From the IMG/VR virus record IMGVR_UViG_3300047370_000321, positions 1 through 29,390 of that record: DNA of 29,390 bases; one strand, given 5' to 3'. The notes under the pieces were generated by a model that was not told the DNA's origin, made no database searches, and worked only from the letters and a program-made list of their open reading frames with translations. The translations under genes and the position numbers were made by a program. Within the stretch, counting starts at the first letter, position 1. Every line of letters begins with the position of its first letter. Shown in pieces: positions 19,701 to 27,566 of the stretch. Source of the DNA: a virus.

Positions 19701-21017
19701 ATCTGTAATATTTAAAACTTTATAGTTATCAATGCTGCCACTACCATCAGGATAATCAAATTCTCCAAGACCATTACCTGATGTACTTACTTTACCAAAG
19801 ACATATCCATAAGGTGTATTATTAAGAGTAACATATTCCTCATCAATAAATGAAATATAATAGAATGATGAATCAGCATCTAGTACTGGGTTGTCAATGA
19901 AGGAAGATGAATCACTGATTAGTGATCTTCTCCAAAGTAAATCTCCATTCTTGGAATACTTACTTAGAGCTATGCCTTCATCAGTTAATGAGGACCATTC
20001 ACTTACTGTAGTAACCTGCTCTGTTTGATCATCTGCAGAAACACGACGGTGGTTCATGTGTGTTCCACTGCCGTTGGTTGTTTGTTTCTGCCAGATTAGA
20101 TTTCCTTCTGCAGTAAACTTTCCAATCCATCCCAGGCGATCACTATTACGCTTCCCACCCGATGTCACTTGCAAGTTACCACTGATAAAAAGTTGATCTT
20201 TATCATCAACGTGTATGTCAGTAAGTCTGGTTTTATAAGTCCAACTACTTTCTTCTTTATCTGCTTGTAGAGATTTGTCCCATACATAATCACCATTTGA
20301 TGTAATCTTGACCATGTAACCTTTAGTTTGATCGAGGTCTTCGATGTTTCCAACAGCAACTACTTGACCTTTACTGTTTGTAGATATAGAAAACAGTTTT
20401 ACTCTATTGCTACTTCCTCCGACTGTAGAAATTTTCTTACCCCATACAGGGTTACCATTTAAATCGTATTTTTCTACAACAGTTTCACCTGTGACTGTAC
20501 TTGATCCACATGCATAGTATCCAGTGGCATCAGATGTAACGCTGGTATAATCTATGCTGCCTGTAAACGTAGATGATTGCCAATCTAAAACACCTGTTGT
20601 ATAATTATACTTAGCAATCCATGGACTAGTACCATCTACATGACCGCAGACAATAAGATCTCCATTGCTATCTACATGCATATCTCGCAGTTCTACAAAT
20701 CCAGTACTAGGATTAGAGTTAGTAGATAAAATTCTAGTTTCATAGTCTAGAGTTGTTGTTGGGTTTGCTGGATCTGTTTCTTGATCATAGTTTCTTTTGT
20801 CAAAGAAACCATACCCAACCAAATTTAAATTTCTACCTGATCCAGAAATAATATACTTATCATCATCGTAAAAATATCTAATTTGCTCAGCGGAGATGTA
20901 ACCATCACCTACACTATTTTCTTTGTCAATATATTTAAAAAAGTTCTGAGCTACCTGTTGTCCTGAGGAACCTAAAAGAAATAGGTTCCTTGCTGCGCTG
21001 TTATATGATACTGGCAT
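16767..21017 (-). CDS. Giant modular adhesin/tail-fibre-like protein with LamG and carbohydrate-binding-like domains (1416 aa)
   Basis: Domains in order, positions approximate. Residues 65-440 hold beta-propeller-like blades with DxxGNxxWxK-type strands (NGNPVWGKKI, NGDYVWDKSL, EGNLIWQKQT). Two tandem copies of a carbohydrate-binding-type module lie at 518-658 and 658-792; both start ELITNG(D/G)F and contain IFDGSG(V/L)SGTTL. A first LamG-like domain (GYWEFDGTDDTIEIGDL to KIGAVRIYPKALTPAQV) lies at 805-1004. A further beta-sandwich module lies at 1019-1222, and a second LamG-like domain at 1225-1415. LamG and such modules bind sugars, so contact with host lipopolysaccharide is likely. Only 12 bases separate it from the upstream virion gene. 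Confidence 0.82.
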   Translation of the reverse strand: MPVSYNSAARNLFLLGSSGQQVAQNFFKYIDKENSVGDGYISAEQIRYFYDDDKYIISGSGRNLNLVGYGFFDKRNYDQETDPANPTTTLDYETRILSTNSNPSTGFVELRDMHVDSNGDLIVCGHVDGTSPWIAKYNYTTGVLDWQSSTFTGSIDYTSVTSDATGYYACGSSTVTGETVVEKYDLNGNPVWGKKISTVGGSSNRVKLFSISTNSKGQVVAVGNIEDLDQTKGYMVKITSNGDYVWDKSLQADKEESSWTYKTRLTDIHVDDKDQLFISGNLQVTSGGKRNSDRLGWIGKFTAEGNLIWQKQTTNGSGTHMNHRRVSADDQTEQVTTVSEWSSLTDEGIALSKYSKNGDLLWRRSLISDSSSFIDNPVLDADSSFYYISFIDEEYVTLNNTPYGYVFGKVSTSGNGLGEFDYPDGSGSIDNYKVLNITDEIATLDDGSVRFDSSDLRKTPFSANHIIFDDYSTQVSKKKINAFDAGVMQYSGSPAIRVADFQELNLLGDAGIPETMPVELITNGDFNSSNVTGWYPATLTADLRYSYNNSYNGTNSLIIVNYAAADSFIQSFTTEIGKRYKVSLDQIGGPVIKIFDGSGVSGTTLQTITTTNSGNYETGETGTFVATSTTSTFAVFDIPSGAAYVLDNISVQKDVLGPELITNGGFENDNIDGWTLDQNGGNVLAFYSSGYTGSRSVSLQNLGGSGDPKFYQSFVTEPGKTYYITLQQAGSPTFTIFDGSGLSGTTLTTMTTANTGSVAFDEEAYFKAASSTSTIAITSFGSGAYLMDDISVKEAPITLLWGDQSGKDSSGAILGATHNADGYWEFDGTDDTIEIGDLGVDMSQFTVEIWFKSDSHSNWQNPIDCNFGTPDTGGEVDSGNIGPRLEINAAGSFFWAFGSKISANDPYFALPSGSGSTGVWYHAAITFDGTEPTGGKAYINGEYVNQSYQSTAGTAGWIGEFKNVKLGRGFALANRHFDGKIGAVRIYPKALTPAQVYQNYNATKTKYIYEAPNTAPRITSDAIEINTDLLLNYDFGNRATYDSGATVNVGENRYTSSFNLTNFSDGTANGVLTDWSWLGATTPTITRNAAIAPDGSKTATLITGASASIYQSIVNDGDFTISAWVKTVDGSSQSFQQFVYLQSTGGEVVSVTHTATGDWQRFTLSGVATSEFGAPAGKFHRYYPFASSADLYVWGPQVELKSSVNTYVPTYGTAAIPGVSRPSCPGKVNNLSSSSYIGIVDGATFNSAGYWEFDGTDDTISTNSTIANFTNITVEWWGTSDYPDSGYKAPLMKTTNTAWNDGFGFYQQSGVVSWWVNEWNGGGVTETQSSTTSFGFTHWVGTYDGSNVKLYRNGVLENTASYTTAMTNPNVSFDIGNSKDNYYWDGSIGEVRIYQTSLSATEISQNFNATRGKYGV

Positions 21018-21029
21018 TAGATAATATCC

Positions 21030-24000
21030 TTAGCTGAAGTCTGTATTTCCTTGTCCGAATACTTTGGTTACACCAGAGTTATCCTTAACGATAATAAAGG
21101 TTAGAATGTCAGTATTAGATGTGGCAGCTGGTGGAGAACCACCAGACCATTGAACCCCAGTGTTAATGTCTACTCCATCAACACTACAGTCATCACCATA
21201 TGTAGCAGCAGTATTACCTGCAAGAATCAGTGACAGTGTAAGTGATTCACCATTAGAAAGACTTGCACTAGTGAATGCCCACTTGTTAATAGCACTGGAA
21301 GCAGGTGTACCAAGAATGGTGTTAGCACCAGCAGTATTAATAGTGAGTGTATTAGAAGATGGTGTGAGACTAGTAGTGTAATTAAAGAATACTTTTTCTT
21401 TTACTCTACCGCCTAGACTAATAGCACCATCAACAGTAAGAGCAGTAAGTGTACCAACAGATGTCAATGAAGAATTAATGACAGATGTACCAAGATCTGT
21501 ATTACTGAGCAACAGTTGGTTAGCAATAGAGATCTGCTTACCTGCTTGTAGTTCTAAACTTTCTGAGAAAGTCCAGTACTTGATAGTTCTGCTGCCATCA
21601 TAGATCATTGTCTTATCGGTGGTTCCTTTCAGGATTAAACCACCACCTGTTGCTGCAACATCAGAAGGACCAGTAGCAACAATAGATGCTGTACCGTTAC
21701 CAGTTACTGTGTTAGAAAGAACTGCACTGTTACCAGTAATACTTACGATAGTACAACCAGTTCCTAGATCAATACCATCAGTAATAGATGTAACACCCAT
21801 TCCAGGAATCAATCCAGCAGTAGGTAAGATGTTTGTGATTGTTGTGGAACTGGTTGTAGTTGTAGCAGTGAAAGTTACTGTCGCAACAGCAGCAAGTTCA
21901 ATTGCCTTGTCATCAACTGAAATGACGTTTGAATTAATTGTGGTGGTAGTACCGTTTACAACCAGTGATCCATTTAGAATTGTATCTCCATCAACAGTTA
22001 ATGCATTTGGAATAGTAACATCAAAACTAGCGTTACCTCTAATCCATGCTTCCGTAGAAGAACCAATAACTAATTGGTTATCACCTGTGATATTGGGTGG
22101 TGCATATGTAACATTGGTTGCATTCTCATCAGGAGAAGAACCAATGAGTACGTTACCAGAACCAAGGCAGTTGAAACCTGCATAGTGTCCAATACAAACG
22201 TTATCATTACCTACAGTGTTATTCTGTAGCGAATTCATACCTGCTGCAACGTTCTTTACCCCGTCTTCATTGAGGGTCATTGATCCAGAACCAATAGCAA
22301 CGTTTTTCTCACCGTCACTATTAATCTTCAGTGCTTGATAACCAAAAGCAGTATTGCTATCAGAATTGTTAACAAACAATGCTTCATAACCAATTGCGGT
22401 ACAGTTACTACCAGCATTATTTGCTTGCAGTGCTTTGTTACCCATTGCAGTATTGGTTGCAACACTACCACCACCACGACCAACAATCATTGGTGCTGCA
22501 GAACCACCACGAATAGAGATGTCAGAATTTGCTGAGTTTAGAATACCATTAATGGTAATTGTGTCAGAAATTGTACCACCAACTGTTAAGTCTTTCTCTA
22601 CAACTACATCGCCATTGATAGTTGTGGTGCCTGATGTATTACCAATGTCTAATGTAGTAGCAGCAGATGCAAACGTAAGATCAGTTACTCCACTTACTAA
22701 TAGATTAAATGCAGTTGATGCGGTGGCAATACTTGTAACAAAGATAGGAGACTGTTGGAATACTACGCTACCAGTACCAGTTGTATCTGTAATAAGACCA
22801 CGCAGTTGTGTGGATGTAGTAGATGAGAATGATGCTAGAGTGTCTGATTTAAAAGCAACTTCTCCACCTAGTCTAAAGTTAACACTGATTTGCTGAGCAT
22901 TATTATCACTAGTAAATAGAAGATCTTTTTGAAATTCAATTTCCTTAGTATCAGCAATCGTTAGTTTAGAGTTAGCAGATGAAGCAACTTCAACACCATT
23001 AATTGTGGTGCATGTTGCGTTGCCTAGAATAGGTGAAGTTAGTGTAGGTGAAGTTAGTGACTTGTTTGTAAGTGTTTGAGATTCTGTTTCTGTGACAAGT
23101 CTGTTAGAAATTGAACCATCAAATGATCTCCAGTAACCGCCTGCTTCATACCAAGACAACTGAATGAAAGATGTAACCGATTCTCCAGAATCAGTTGTTC
23201 TGTTAACTTGAATGCCTCCATCAGAACCAACAATAGATGCACCTTTTCTCAACTCAATAATATTATCTTCGACTCGTAGTGTTGTGGTGTCTAGAGTAGT
23301 CTGCGATCCATTTACAACAAAATCTCCAGTAACAGTAACAGTAGAACCATCGTCAGTTAGGATACTGTTGCCCATCTGAGCATTACCAGAGTCCCACTTA
23401 AGTATGGTATTAGCACCAAAGTTATTGTTGTTCTTAAGTTCAAAGTTAGTATTGTTTTTAAGAACACCACCACCTGCAGAGAATGATGCACCAGTATCAT
23501 CGTTAGTTGATGAAATTTCAATGGTGGTCAGACCTGACGCTGTGCTTTGGGTAATGTTTGTAGCACCTGCAGCTGTAAATTTGAAGTCTCCTGATGATAA
23601 TGTATTAGTACCAGTAGTAACTTGTGTAACTGTATTAGTATCTGTCGATTCAATTTCAATTGATTGTCCATTTTGAGATACAGTTACATTGCTACCACCA
23701 GTAAGTGTAACGTCACCTGAAGTAAGTGAACCAGTATTACCACCTTTTAATCTGGTGATAGTATCCAAAGAACTAATAGTGATTTCTTCTTCACCTGTTC
23801 CAACATTTAAAGATTGTGTTAGTGTAGTTGCTCCTGATTGTAGTAGTGTAAACTTACCTGACTTTAGGGTTTGACCAGTACCAGCACGAATTTCTGTGAT
23901 GGTGTCAACGTTAGACCCTGTAATTGTAATTGTACTACCAGACTGACTGACTGATGCGAAACCAGCAGCATCAATAATAACCTGACCACTCACTGCCGAA

Positions 24001-24554
24001 CCACCAATGGCAGATTCTACTGTTGTAACAGTATCTGTATCAGTGAAACTAGATGCTAGTGTAACAACATCACCCACACGGGCAATGCTCATGTTGGTGC
24101 CTGCTTCTAGTGTGATGTCATCGTTGTTGCCACCTGAGTCGGATAGACGGATGATCTTCTGTCCACTGGTGCTACCATCTTGTGCTGAAACGCTGTATGT
24201 TGTATCTGTGTTCGGGATCGTGGTGCTCCCTCCAAGAGACACTTGCGTTCCGTTCACAGATATGCTAGAATTAACCAGTGCGGCATTCGGGATTGCCGAC
24301 AGTATGTTGGTCGCACCTGAAATGGTGCAATCCTGGAAGGTTTTGTTTGTAACTACTTGAGATAGTGTGGTGTATACATCACCTGGATATGCCCATTCAA
24401 GGGTCGATCCATTACTTTTCAAGTATTGATCAGATAAACCTGCACTACCAGAAATCGCTACTCCATTTCCAGTTAGGTCTAGGTTATCACCAGCAACCAG
24501 TTCTTCGATTTTTCTAGAAGACTCATTGACTATAAGTGGAAAACGATTTGCCAT
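21030..24554 (-). CDS. Tail-fibre-like protein with trimeric-adhesin head repeats (1174 aa)
   Basis: The N-terminus MANRFPLIVNESSRKIEELV, with the later QVVTNKTFQDCTISGAT, is typical of cyanomyovirus fibre proteins. At about residues 172-350 there are four related repeats of about 43-47 residues (DTITEIRAG, DTITRLKGG, NTVTQVTTG starts and ITISS/IEISS ends). At about 705-808 runs an array like the YadA head: TAMGNKALQ, TAIGYEALF, TAFGYQALK, VAIGSGSMT, VAAGMNSLQ and VCIGHYAGF. Such arrays form left-handed beta rolls in trimers. It probably builds a long fibre contacting the host. No C-terminal chaperone domain is recognised. Two tandem late boxes lie upstream. Confidence 0.84.
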   Translation of the reverse strand: MANRFPLIVNESSRKIEELVAGDNLDLTGNGVAISGSAGLSDQYLKSNGSTLEWAYPGDVYTTLSQVVTNKTFQDCTISGATNILSAIPNAALVNSSISVNGTQVSLGGSTTIPNTDTTYSVSAQDGSTSGQKIIRLSDSGGNNDDITLEAGTNMSIARVGDVVTLASSFTDTDTVTTVESAIGGSAVSGQVIIDAAGFASVSQSGSTITITGSNVDTITEIRAGTGQTLKSGKFTLLQSGATTLTQSLNVGTGEEEITISSLDTITRLKGGNTGSLTSGDVTLTGGSNVTVSQNGQSIEIESTDTNTVTQVTTGTNTLSSGDFKFTAAGATNITQSTASGLTTIEISSTNDDTGASFSAGGGVLKNNTNFELKNNNNFGANTILKWDSGNAQMGNSILTDDGSTVTVTGDFVVNGSQTTLDTTTLRVEDNIIELRKGASIVGSDGGIQVNRTTDSGESVTSFIQLSWYEAGGYWRSFDGSISNRLVTETESQTLTNKSLTSPTLTSPILGNATCTTINGVEVASSANSKLTIADTKEIEFQKDLLFTSDNNAQQISVNFRLGGEVAFKSDTLASFSSTTSTQLRGLITDTTGTGSVVFQQSPIFVTSIATASTAFNLLVSGVTDLTFASAATTLDIGNTSGTTTINGDVVVEKDLTVGGTISDTITINGILNSANSDISIRGGSAAPMIVGRGGGSVATNTAMGNKALQANNAGSNCTAIGYEALFVNNSDSNTAFGYQALKINSDGEKNVAIGSGSMTLNEDGVKNVAAGMNSLQNNTVGNDNVCIGHYAGFNCLGSGNVLIGSSPDENATNVTYAPPNITGDNQLVIGSSTEAWIRGNASFDVTIPNALTVDGDTILNGSLVVNGTTTTINSNVISVDDKAIELAAVATVTFTATTTTSSTTITNILPTAGLIPGMGVTSITDGIDLGTGCTIVSITGNSAVLSNTVTGNGTASIVATGPSDVAATGGGLILKGTTDKTMIYDGSRTIKYWTFSESLELQAGKQISIANQLLLSNTDLGTSVINSSLTSVGTLTALTVDGAISLGGRVKEKVFFNYTTSLTPSSNTLTINTAGANTILGTPASSAINKWAFTSASLSNGESLTLSLILAGNTAATYGDDCSVDGVDINTGVQWSGGSPPAATSNTDILTFIIVKDNSGVTKVFGQGNTDFS

Positions 24555-24592
24555 TACTGCACTGCCGTTACGTAGGTTTTACTTCTCTCATT

Positions 24593-24616
24593 TATTTATA
24601 GAGCAGCATATTTATA
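24593..24616 (-). promoter_or_regulatory. Two tandem late promoter boxes for the fibre gene
   Basis: The minus strand carries exact TATAAATA at 24600-24593 and again at 24616-24609. The nearer one lies 39 bases before the ATG at 24554. Together they suggest strong late expression. Confidence 0.7.
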
Positions 24617-24667
24617 TTATTTGCTGTTCGTGAAAAAATGTTGAGCATTTCTACTCACCCTCAGGGG

Positions 24668-24701
24668 TTGACAAAACTTCAGAAATGAAGTATTATAAAT
24701 A
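24668..24701 (+). promoter_or_regulatory. Overlapping early and late promoters of psbA
   Basis: TTGACA (24668-24673), 17 bases and TATTAT (24691-24696) form a sigma70-type promoter. An exact late box TATAAATA (24694-24701) overlaps its -10. psbA could therefore be expressed in both phases. The leader to the ATG at 24865 is about 160 bases. Confidence 0.7.
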
Positions 24702-24759
24702 AATGAGGCAAGTTAAGGAACCAACACATTTCTTAATGCTTCGCAACACTCCATAAACC

Positions 24760-24816
24760 GAGACCTATAGGGTGTTTAAACACGTCTCTAATACCTATGA
24801 CTGAGGGTGTCATAGG
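24760..24816 (+). promoter_or_regulatory. Structured psbA leader: nested palindromes
   Basis: GAGAC (24760-24764) and GTCTC (24784-24788) enclose the perfect palindrome GTGTTTAAACAC (24772-24783). CCTATGAC (24794-24801) and GTCATAGG (24809-24816) then form an 8-bp hairpin. No open frame lies between 24555 and 24864, so this is untranslated control sequence. Confidence 0.6.
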
Positions 24817-24864
24817 AATACTTACCAGTGTTTCCCTGCACTATTTCTAACCCTTTTCAAAACA

Positions 24865-25941
24865 ATGGCTTCAACACTTTCAAGACAACAAACAACCCCA
24901 TGGCAGAATTTCTGTGAGTGGGTGACATCAACTAACAATCGTCTCTACGTCGGTTGGTTTGGTGTACTGATGATCCCAACTCTGTTGGCGGCAACCATCT
25001 GCTTTATCGTTGCTTTCGTAGCAGCACCCCCCGTCGATATTGACGGCATCCGTGAACCCGTCGCTGGTTCACTCATGTATGGTAACAACATCATCTCTGG
25101 TGCAGTTGTCCCATCCTCCAACGCAATTGGTCTTCACTTCTACCCCATCTGGGAAGCAGCATCACTCGATGAGTGGCTGTATAACGGTGGTCCTTTCCAA
25201 CTTGTAGTATTCCACTTCCTCATTGGCATCTATGCATATATGGGACGTGAGTGGGAACTTTCCTACCGTCTAGGTATGCGCCCCTGGATCTGTGTTGCAT
25301 ACTCTGCTCCAGTCGCTGCAGCATCTGCTGTATTCCTGGTCTATCCTTTCGGTCAAGGTTCTTTCTCCGATGCGATGCCTTTGGGTATCAGTGGTACATT
25401 TAACTACATGCTTGTCTTCCAAGCAGAGCACAACATTCTCATGCACCCCTTCCACATGCTCGGCGTAGCAGGTGTCTTCGGTGGTTCATTGTTCAGTGCA
25501 ATGCACGGTTCATTGGTTACTTCCTCACTCGTTCGTGAAACGACTGAAACAGAATCACAGAACTATGGTTATAAGTTCGGACAAGAAGAAGAGACATATA
25601 ACATCGTTGCAGCACATGGCTACTTCGGTCGTTTGATCTTCCAATATGCTTCATTCAATAACTCCCGCTCCTTGCACTTCTTCCTGGCAGCATGGCCTGT
25701 AGTTGGAATCTGGTTTACTGCACTGGGCGTAAGCACCATGGCATTTAACCTCAATGGATTCAACTTCAACCAGTCCATCCTCGACGGACAAGGACGTGTC
25801 CTTAACACATGGGCCGACGTGCTCAATCGTGCAGGACTCGGAATGGAAGTCATGCACGAAAGAAATGCACATAACTTCCCGCTTGATCTTGCAGCAGCTG
25901 AGTCCACACCTGTGGCCTTGATTGCTCCATCTGTTGGTTGA
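24865..25941 (+). CDS. psbA: Photosystem II D1 protein
   Basis: D1 is the fast-turning-over reaction-centre subunit of photosystem II; phage copies keep photosynthesis running after host synthesis stops. The 358-residue chain is full length and uninterrupted by an intron. It has the expected features: the YPFGQG segment with the redox Tyr at 160, [14 protein letters not shown] with the chlorophyll and metal-ligand His, the [20 protein letters not shown] loop, and [13 protein letters not shown] before the processed C-terminal tail. Numbering is one less than in most D1. Residue 129 (usual 130) is Glu in MGREWELSY, as in high-light D1 forms, rather than the Gln of low-light forms. Codons are host-like, GC-richer than in the surrounding genes. 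Confidence 0.98.
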   Translation: MASTLSRQQTTPWQNFCEWVTSTNNRLYVGWFGVLMIPTLLAATICFIVAFVAAPPVDIDGIREPVAGSLMYGNNIISGAVVPSSNAIGLHFYPIWEAASLDEWLYNGGPFQLVVFHFLIGIYAYMGREWELSYRLGMRPWICVAYSAPVAAASAVFLVYPFGQGSFSDAMPLGISGTFNYMLVFQAEHNILMHPFHMLGVAGVFGGSLFSAMHGSLVTSSLVRETTETESQNYGYKFGQEEETYNIVAAHGYFGRLIFQYASFNNSRSLHFFLAAWPVVGIWFTALGVSTMAFNLNGFNFNQSILDGQGRVLNTWADVLNRAGLGMEVMHERNAHNFPLDLAAAESTPVALIAPSVG

Positions 25942-25964
25942 TCACTCAACCTGTGGTATAATTC

Positions 25965-25991
25965 AGGGGTCATTACGACCCCTATTTTTTT
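25965..25991 (+). terminator. Intrinsic terminator after psbA
   Basis: AGGGGTC (25965-25971) pairs with GACCCCT (25977-25983) around ATTAC, followed by A and seven T. It lies 24 bases after the psbA stop and should limit read-through into psbD. Confidence 0.9.
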
Positions 25992-26031
25992 CTTTATTAT
26001 TGTAAAGTTTTATGTCTAAGGTAAATAAAAA

Positions 26032-27087
26032 ATGACAACAAGTACACTAACAACACCAACGAGGGGGTGGTTCGATGTCCTGGATGACTGGGTTAAACGC
26101 GATCGTTTTGTCTTTGTGGGCTGGTCTGGACTCCTACTTCTTCCCACTGCTTATCTGGCCATTGGTGGCTGGCTTACTGGCACGACTTTTGTTACAAGTT
26201 GGTACACCCACGGTCTTGCTAGTTCCTATCTTGAGGGTGCTAACTTTCTCACAGCAGCTGTCTCGACGCCTGCTGATGCTATGGGTCATTCTCTTCTTTT
26301 ACTTTGGGGTCCTGAGTCTCAAGGCGACTTCCAACGCTGGTGCCAACTTGGAGGGCTTTGGTCCTTTGTTGCTCTCCACGGTGCCTTTGCTCTAATTGGA
26401 TTCATGCTACGTCAGTTTGAACTGGCACGTCTTATTGGTATTCGTCCTTACAATGCTATTGCGTTTTCTGGTCCTATTGCTGTTTTTGTCAGCGTATTCC
26501 TTATCTATCCACTGGGTCAATCTTCATGGTTCTTTGCACCTAGTTTCGGGGTAGCAGCAATCTTTAGATTCCTATTGTTCCTGCAAGGTTTCCACAATTG
26601 GACGCTTAATCCGTTCCATATGATGGGTGTAGCAGGTATCCTTGGTGGTGCATTGCTCTCAGCAATCCATGGTGTCACAGTTGAAAATACATTATATGAA
26701 GATGGAGAACAAGCAAACACCTTTAAGGCATTTGATTCCACTCAAGAAGAAGAGACGTATTCGATGGTTACAGCGAATCGTTTTTGGTCACAAATCTTCG
26801 GCATTGCGTTTAGCAATAAGCGTTGGTTGCATTTCTTTATGCTGTTTGTTCCTGTCATGGGTCTCTGGGTCTCAAGTATTGGCATCATTGGGCTTGCTCT
26901 TAATCTTCGTGCTTATGATTTTGTAAGTCAGGAGATTAGAGCAGCAGAAGATCCTGAGTTCGAGACGTTCTATACAAAGAACATCCTATTGAACGAAGGA
27001 CTACGTGCATGGATGGCACCTGCTGATCAACCACATGAAAATTTTATATTTCCAGAGGAAGTATTGCCACGTGGAAATGCACTTTGA
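26032..27087 (+). CDS. psbD: Photosystem II D2 protein
   Basis: D2 pairs with D1 in the photosystem II reaction centre and binds pheophytin, quinone A and the non-haem iron. The 351-residue length and five membrane helices are normal. Recognisable parts are [20 protein letters not shown], the [20 protein letters not shown] segment with a pigment-binding His, [20 protein letters not shown], and the ending [16 protein letters not shown]. It follows psbA after 90 bases that contain psbA's terminator. A TAAGG ribosome site lies 12-16 bases before the ATG, and no clear promoter is visible. Codons are less host-like than in psbA. The last codons overlap a small membrane gene. Confidence 0.98.
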   Translation: MTTSTLTTPTRGWFDVLDDWVKRDRFVFVGWSGLLLLPTAYLAIGGWLTGTTFVTSWYTHGLASSYLEGANFLTAAVSTPADAMGHSLLLLWGPESQGDFQRWCQLGGLWSFVALHGAFALIGFMLRQFELARLIGIRPYNAIAFSGPIAVFVSVFLIYPLGQSSWFFAPSFGVAAIFRFLLFLQGFHNWTLNPFHMMGVAGILGGALLSAIHGVTVENTLYEDGEQANTFKAFDSTQEEETYSMVTANRFWSQIFGIAFSNKRWLHFFMLFVPVMGLWVSSIGIIGLALNLRAYDFVSQEIRAAEDPEFETFYTKNILLNEGLRAWMAPADQPHENFIFPEEVLPRGNAL

Positions 27088-27199
27088 ATATGTCTTAGCA
27101 TGGGTTGCACTCATTATTATCTACTTTGTTACTCAAAATCCTGACGATGATGATGATCAAGATGGTGGTATGATGGTCCCATCGTATCAAGGAAACTAA
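27077..27199 (+). CDS. Single-helix membrane protein with acidic tail (40 aa)
   Basis: [20 protein letters not shown] is one transmembrane helix, followed by [20 protein letters not shown], a strongly acidic tail. The ATG overlaps the psbD stop by 11 bases, which favours it over longer upstream frames. Helix-plus-acidic-tail resembles the leftward genes at 4874 and 5505. A thylakoid location is possible from its context but unproved. Confidence 0.68.
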   Translation: MHFEYVLAWVALIIIYFVTQNPDDDDDQDGGMMVPSYQGN

Positions 27200-27202
27200 C
27201 TA

Positions 27203-27232
27203 TGAAGCGATTACTTAAACCTAATCGCTTCA
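27203..27232 (+). repeat. Perfect 10-bp inverted repeat after the psbD cluster
   Basis: TGAAGCGATT (27203-27212) and AATCGCTTCA (27223-27232) surround a 10-base loop. No T-run follows, so it is not a classical terminator; it may block exonucleases at the 3' end of the psbD transcript. A 12-codon frame (27202-27240) inside it is probably chance. Confidence 0.55.
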
Positions 27233-27259
27233 CTAAATAAAACAAATCTTAAATTTATT

Positions 27260-27481
27260 ATGTCTTGCAATCTTCGAGTTAAAATGTTAGATGCTCTACT
27301 TGCTGATGCCCAAGGTAATATTGCCAAAGCAAAAGCAAACGTAGAAGTATACCTACACAATCCTGTTGGTATTGGTGAGCACCCTGATGTGCTTGCTGCT
27401 ATTCAAGAGCAGGTAGATATTATTGCTCATGAACAAGAGCGTATTGAAGTTATTCAGAATCACTTTAGTGAACATGAGTAG
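27260..27481 (+). CDS. Helical protein, unknown (73 aa)
   Basis: MSCNLRVKMLDALLADAQGN, then IAKAKANVEVYLHNPVGIGE and HPDVLAAIQEQVDIIAHEQE, is a helix-turn-helix-like hairpin with charged heptads and a His-rich middle. The pattern suggests a small helical dimer. No motif defines the function. It is separated from psbD by a perfect hairpin, and its end overlaps the start of the 25-codon Cys-rich gene by eight bases. Confidence 0.75.
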   Translation: MSCNLRVKMLDALLADAQGNIAKAKANVEVYLHNPVGIGEHPDVLAAIQEQVDIIAHEQERIEVIQNHFSEHE

Positions 27482-27551
27482 AGGATGCTGTGGTGCTGGG
27501 TGTCGCGACTGCCCGTTCAGACCACCTCCTAAACCGACCACCACTCCTTGA
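27474..27551 (+). CDS. 25-residue Cys-rich peptide with a CCGxGCRxCPF motif
   Basis: The ATG overlaps the previous gene by eight bases and encodes MSRGCCGAGCRDCPFRPPPK then PTTTP. Four Cys are spaced CC-x3-C-x2-C, as in a small zinc- or iron-binding knuckle. The same CCGxGCxxCPY-like pattern occurs in larger bacterial and eukaryotic proteins (oxidoreductase-like / DUF5522-type) known to the annotator from memory. Its stop lies in the terminator loop and shares bases with the next -35 box. The function is unknown. Confidence 0.6.
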   Translation: MSRGCCGAGCRDCPFRPPPKPTTTP

Positions 27552-27566
27552 CAGGGGTGGTTTTTT
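27540..27566 (+). terminator. Intrinsic terminator
   Basis: ACCACTCCT (27540-27548) pairs with AGGGGTGGT (27553-27561), 9 bp with one U-G pair and loop TGAC, then a T-run. It overlaps the end of the Cys-rich peptide gene. Confidence 0.82.

Noticed and set aside
21619-22896. Long plus-strand frames (up to 188 codons) opposite the fibre gene
   Set aside because: They mirror the codon pattern of the Ser/Thr/Val-rich minus-strand gene, have no ribosome sites, and give low-complexity Val/Pro/Thr-rich peptides.
22120-23950. Direct DNA repeats, possibly a CRISPR-like array
   Set aside because: The repeats are degenerate, in frame, and follow protein modules of the fibre gene; there are no constant repeats with variable spacers.
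25957-25962. TATAAT just before the psbA terminator, as a psbD promoter
   Set aside because: No -35 box lies 15-19 bases upstream and RNA would start inside the terminator hairpin.
27202-27240. 12-codon frame MKRLLKPNRFTK
   Set aside because: It coincides with the perfect inverted repeat, is too short to judge, and shows no overlap with neighbours; the hairpin explains the sequence better.
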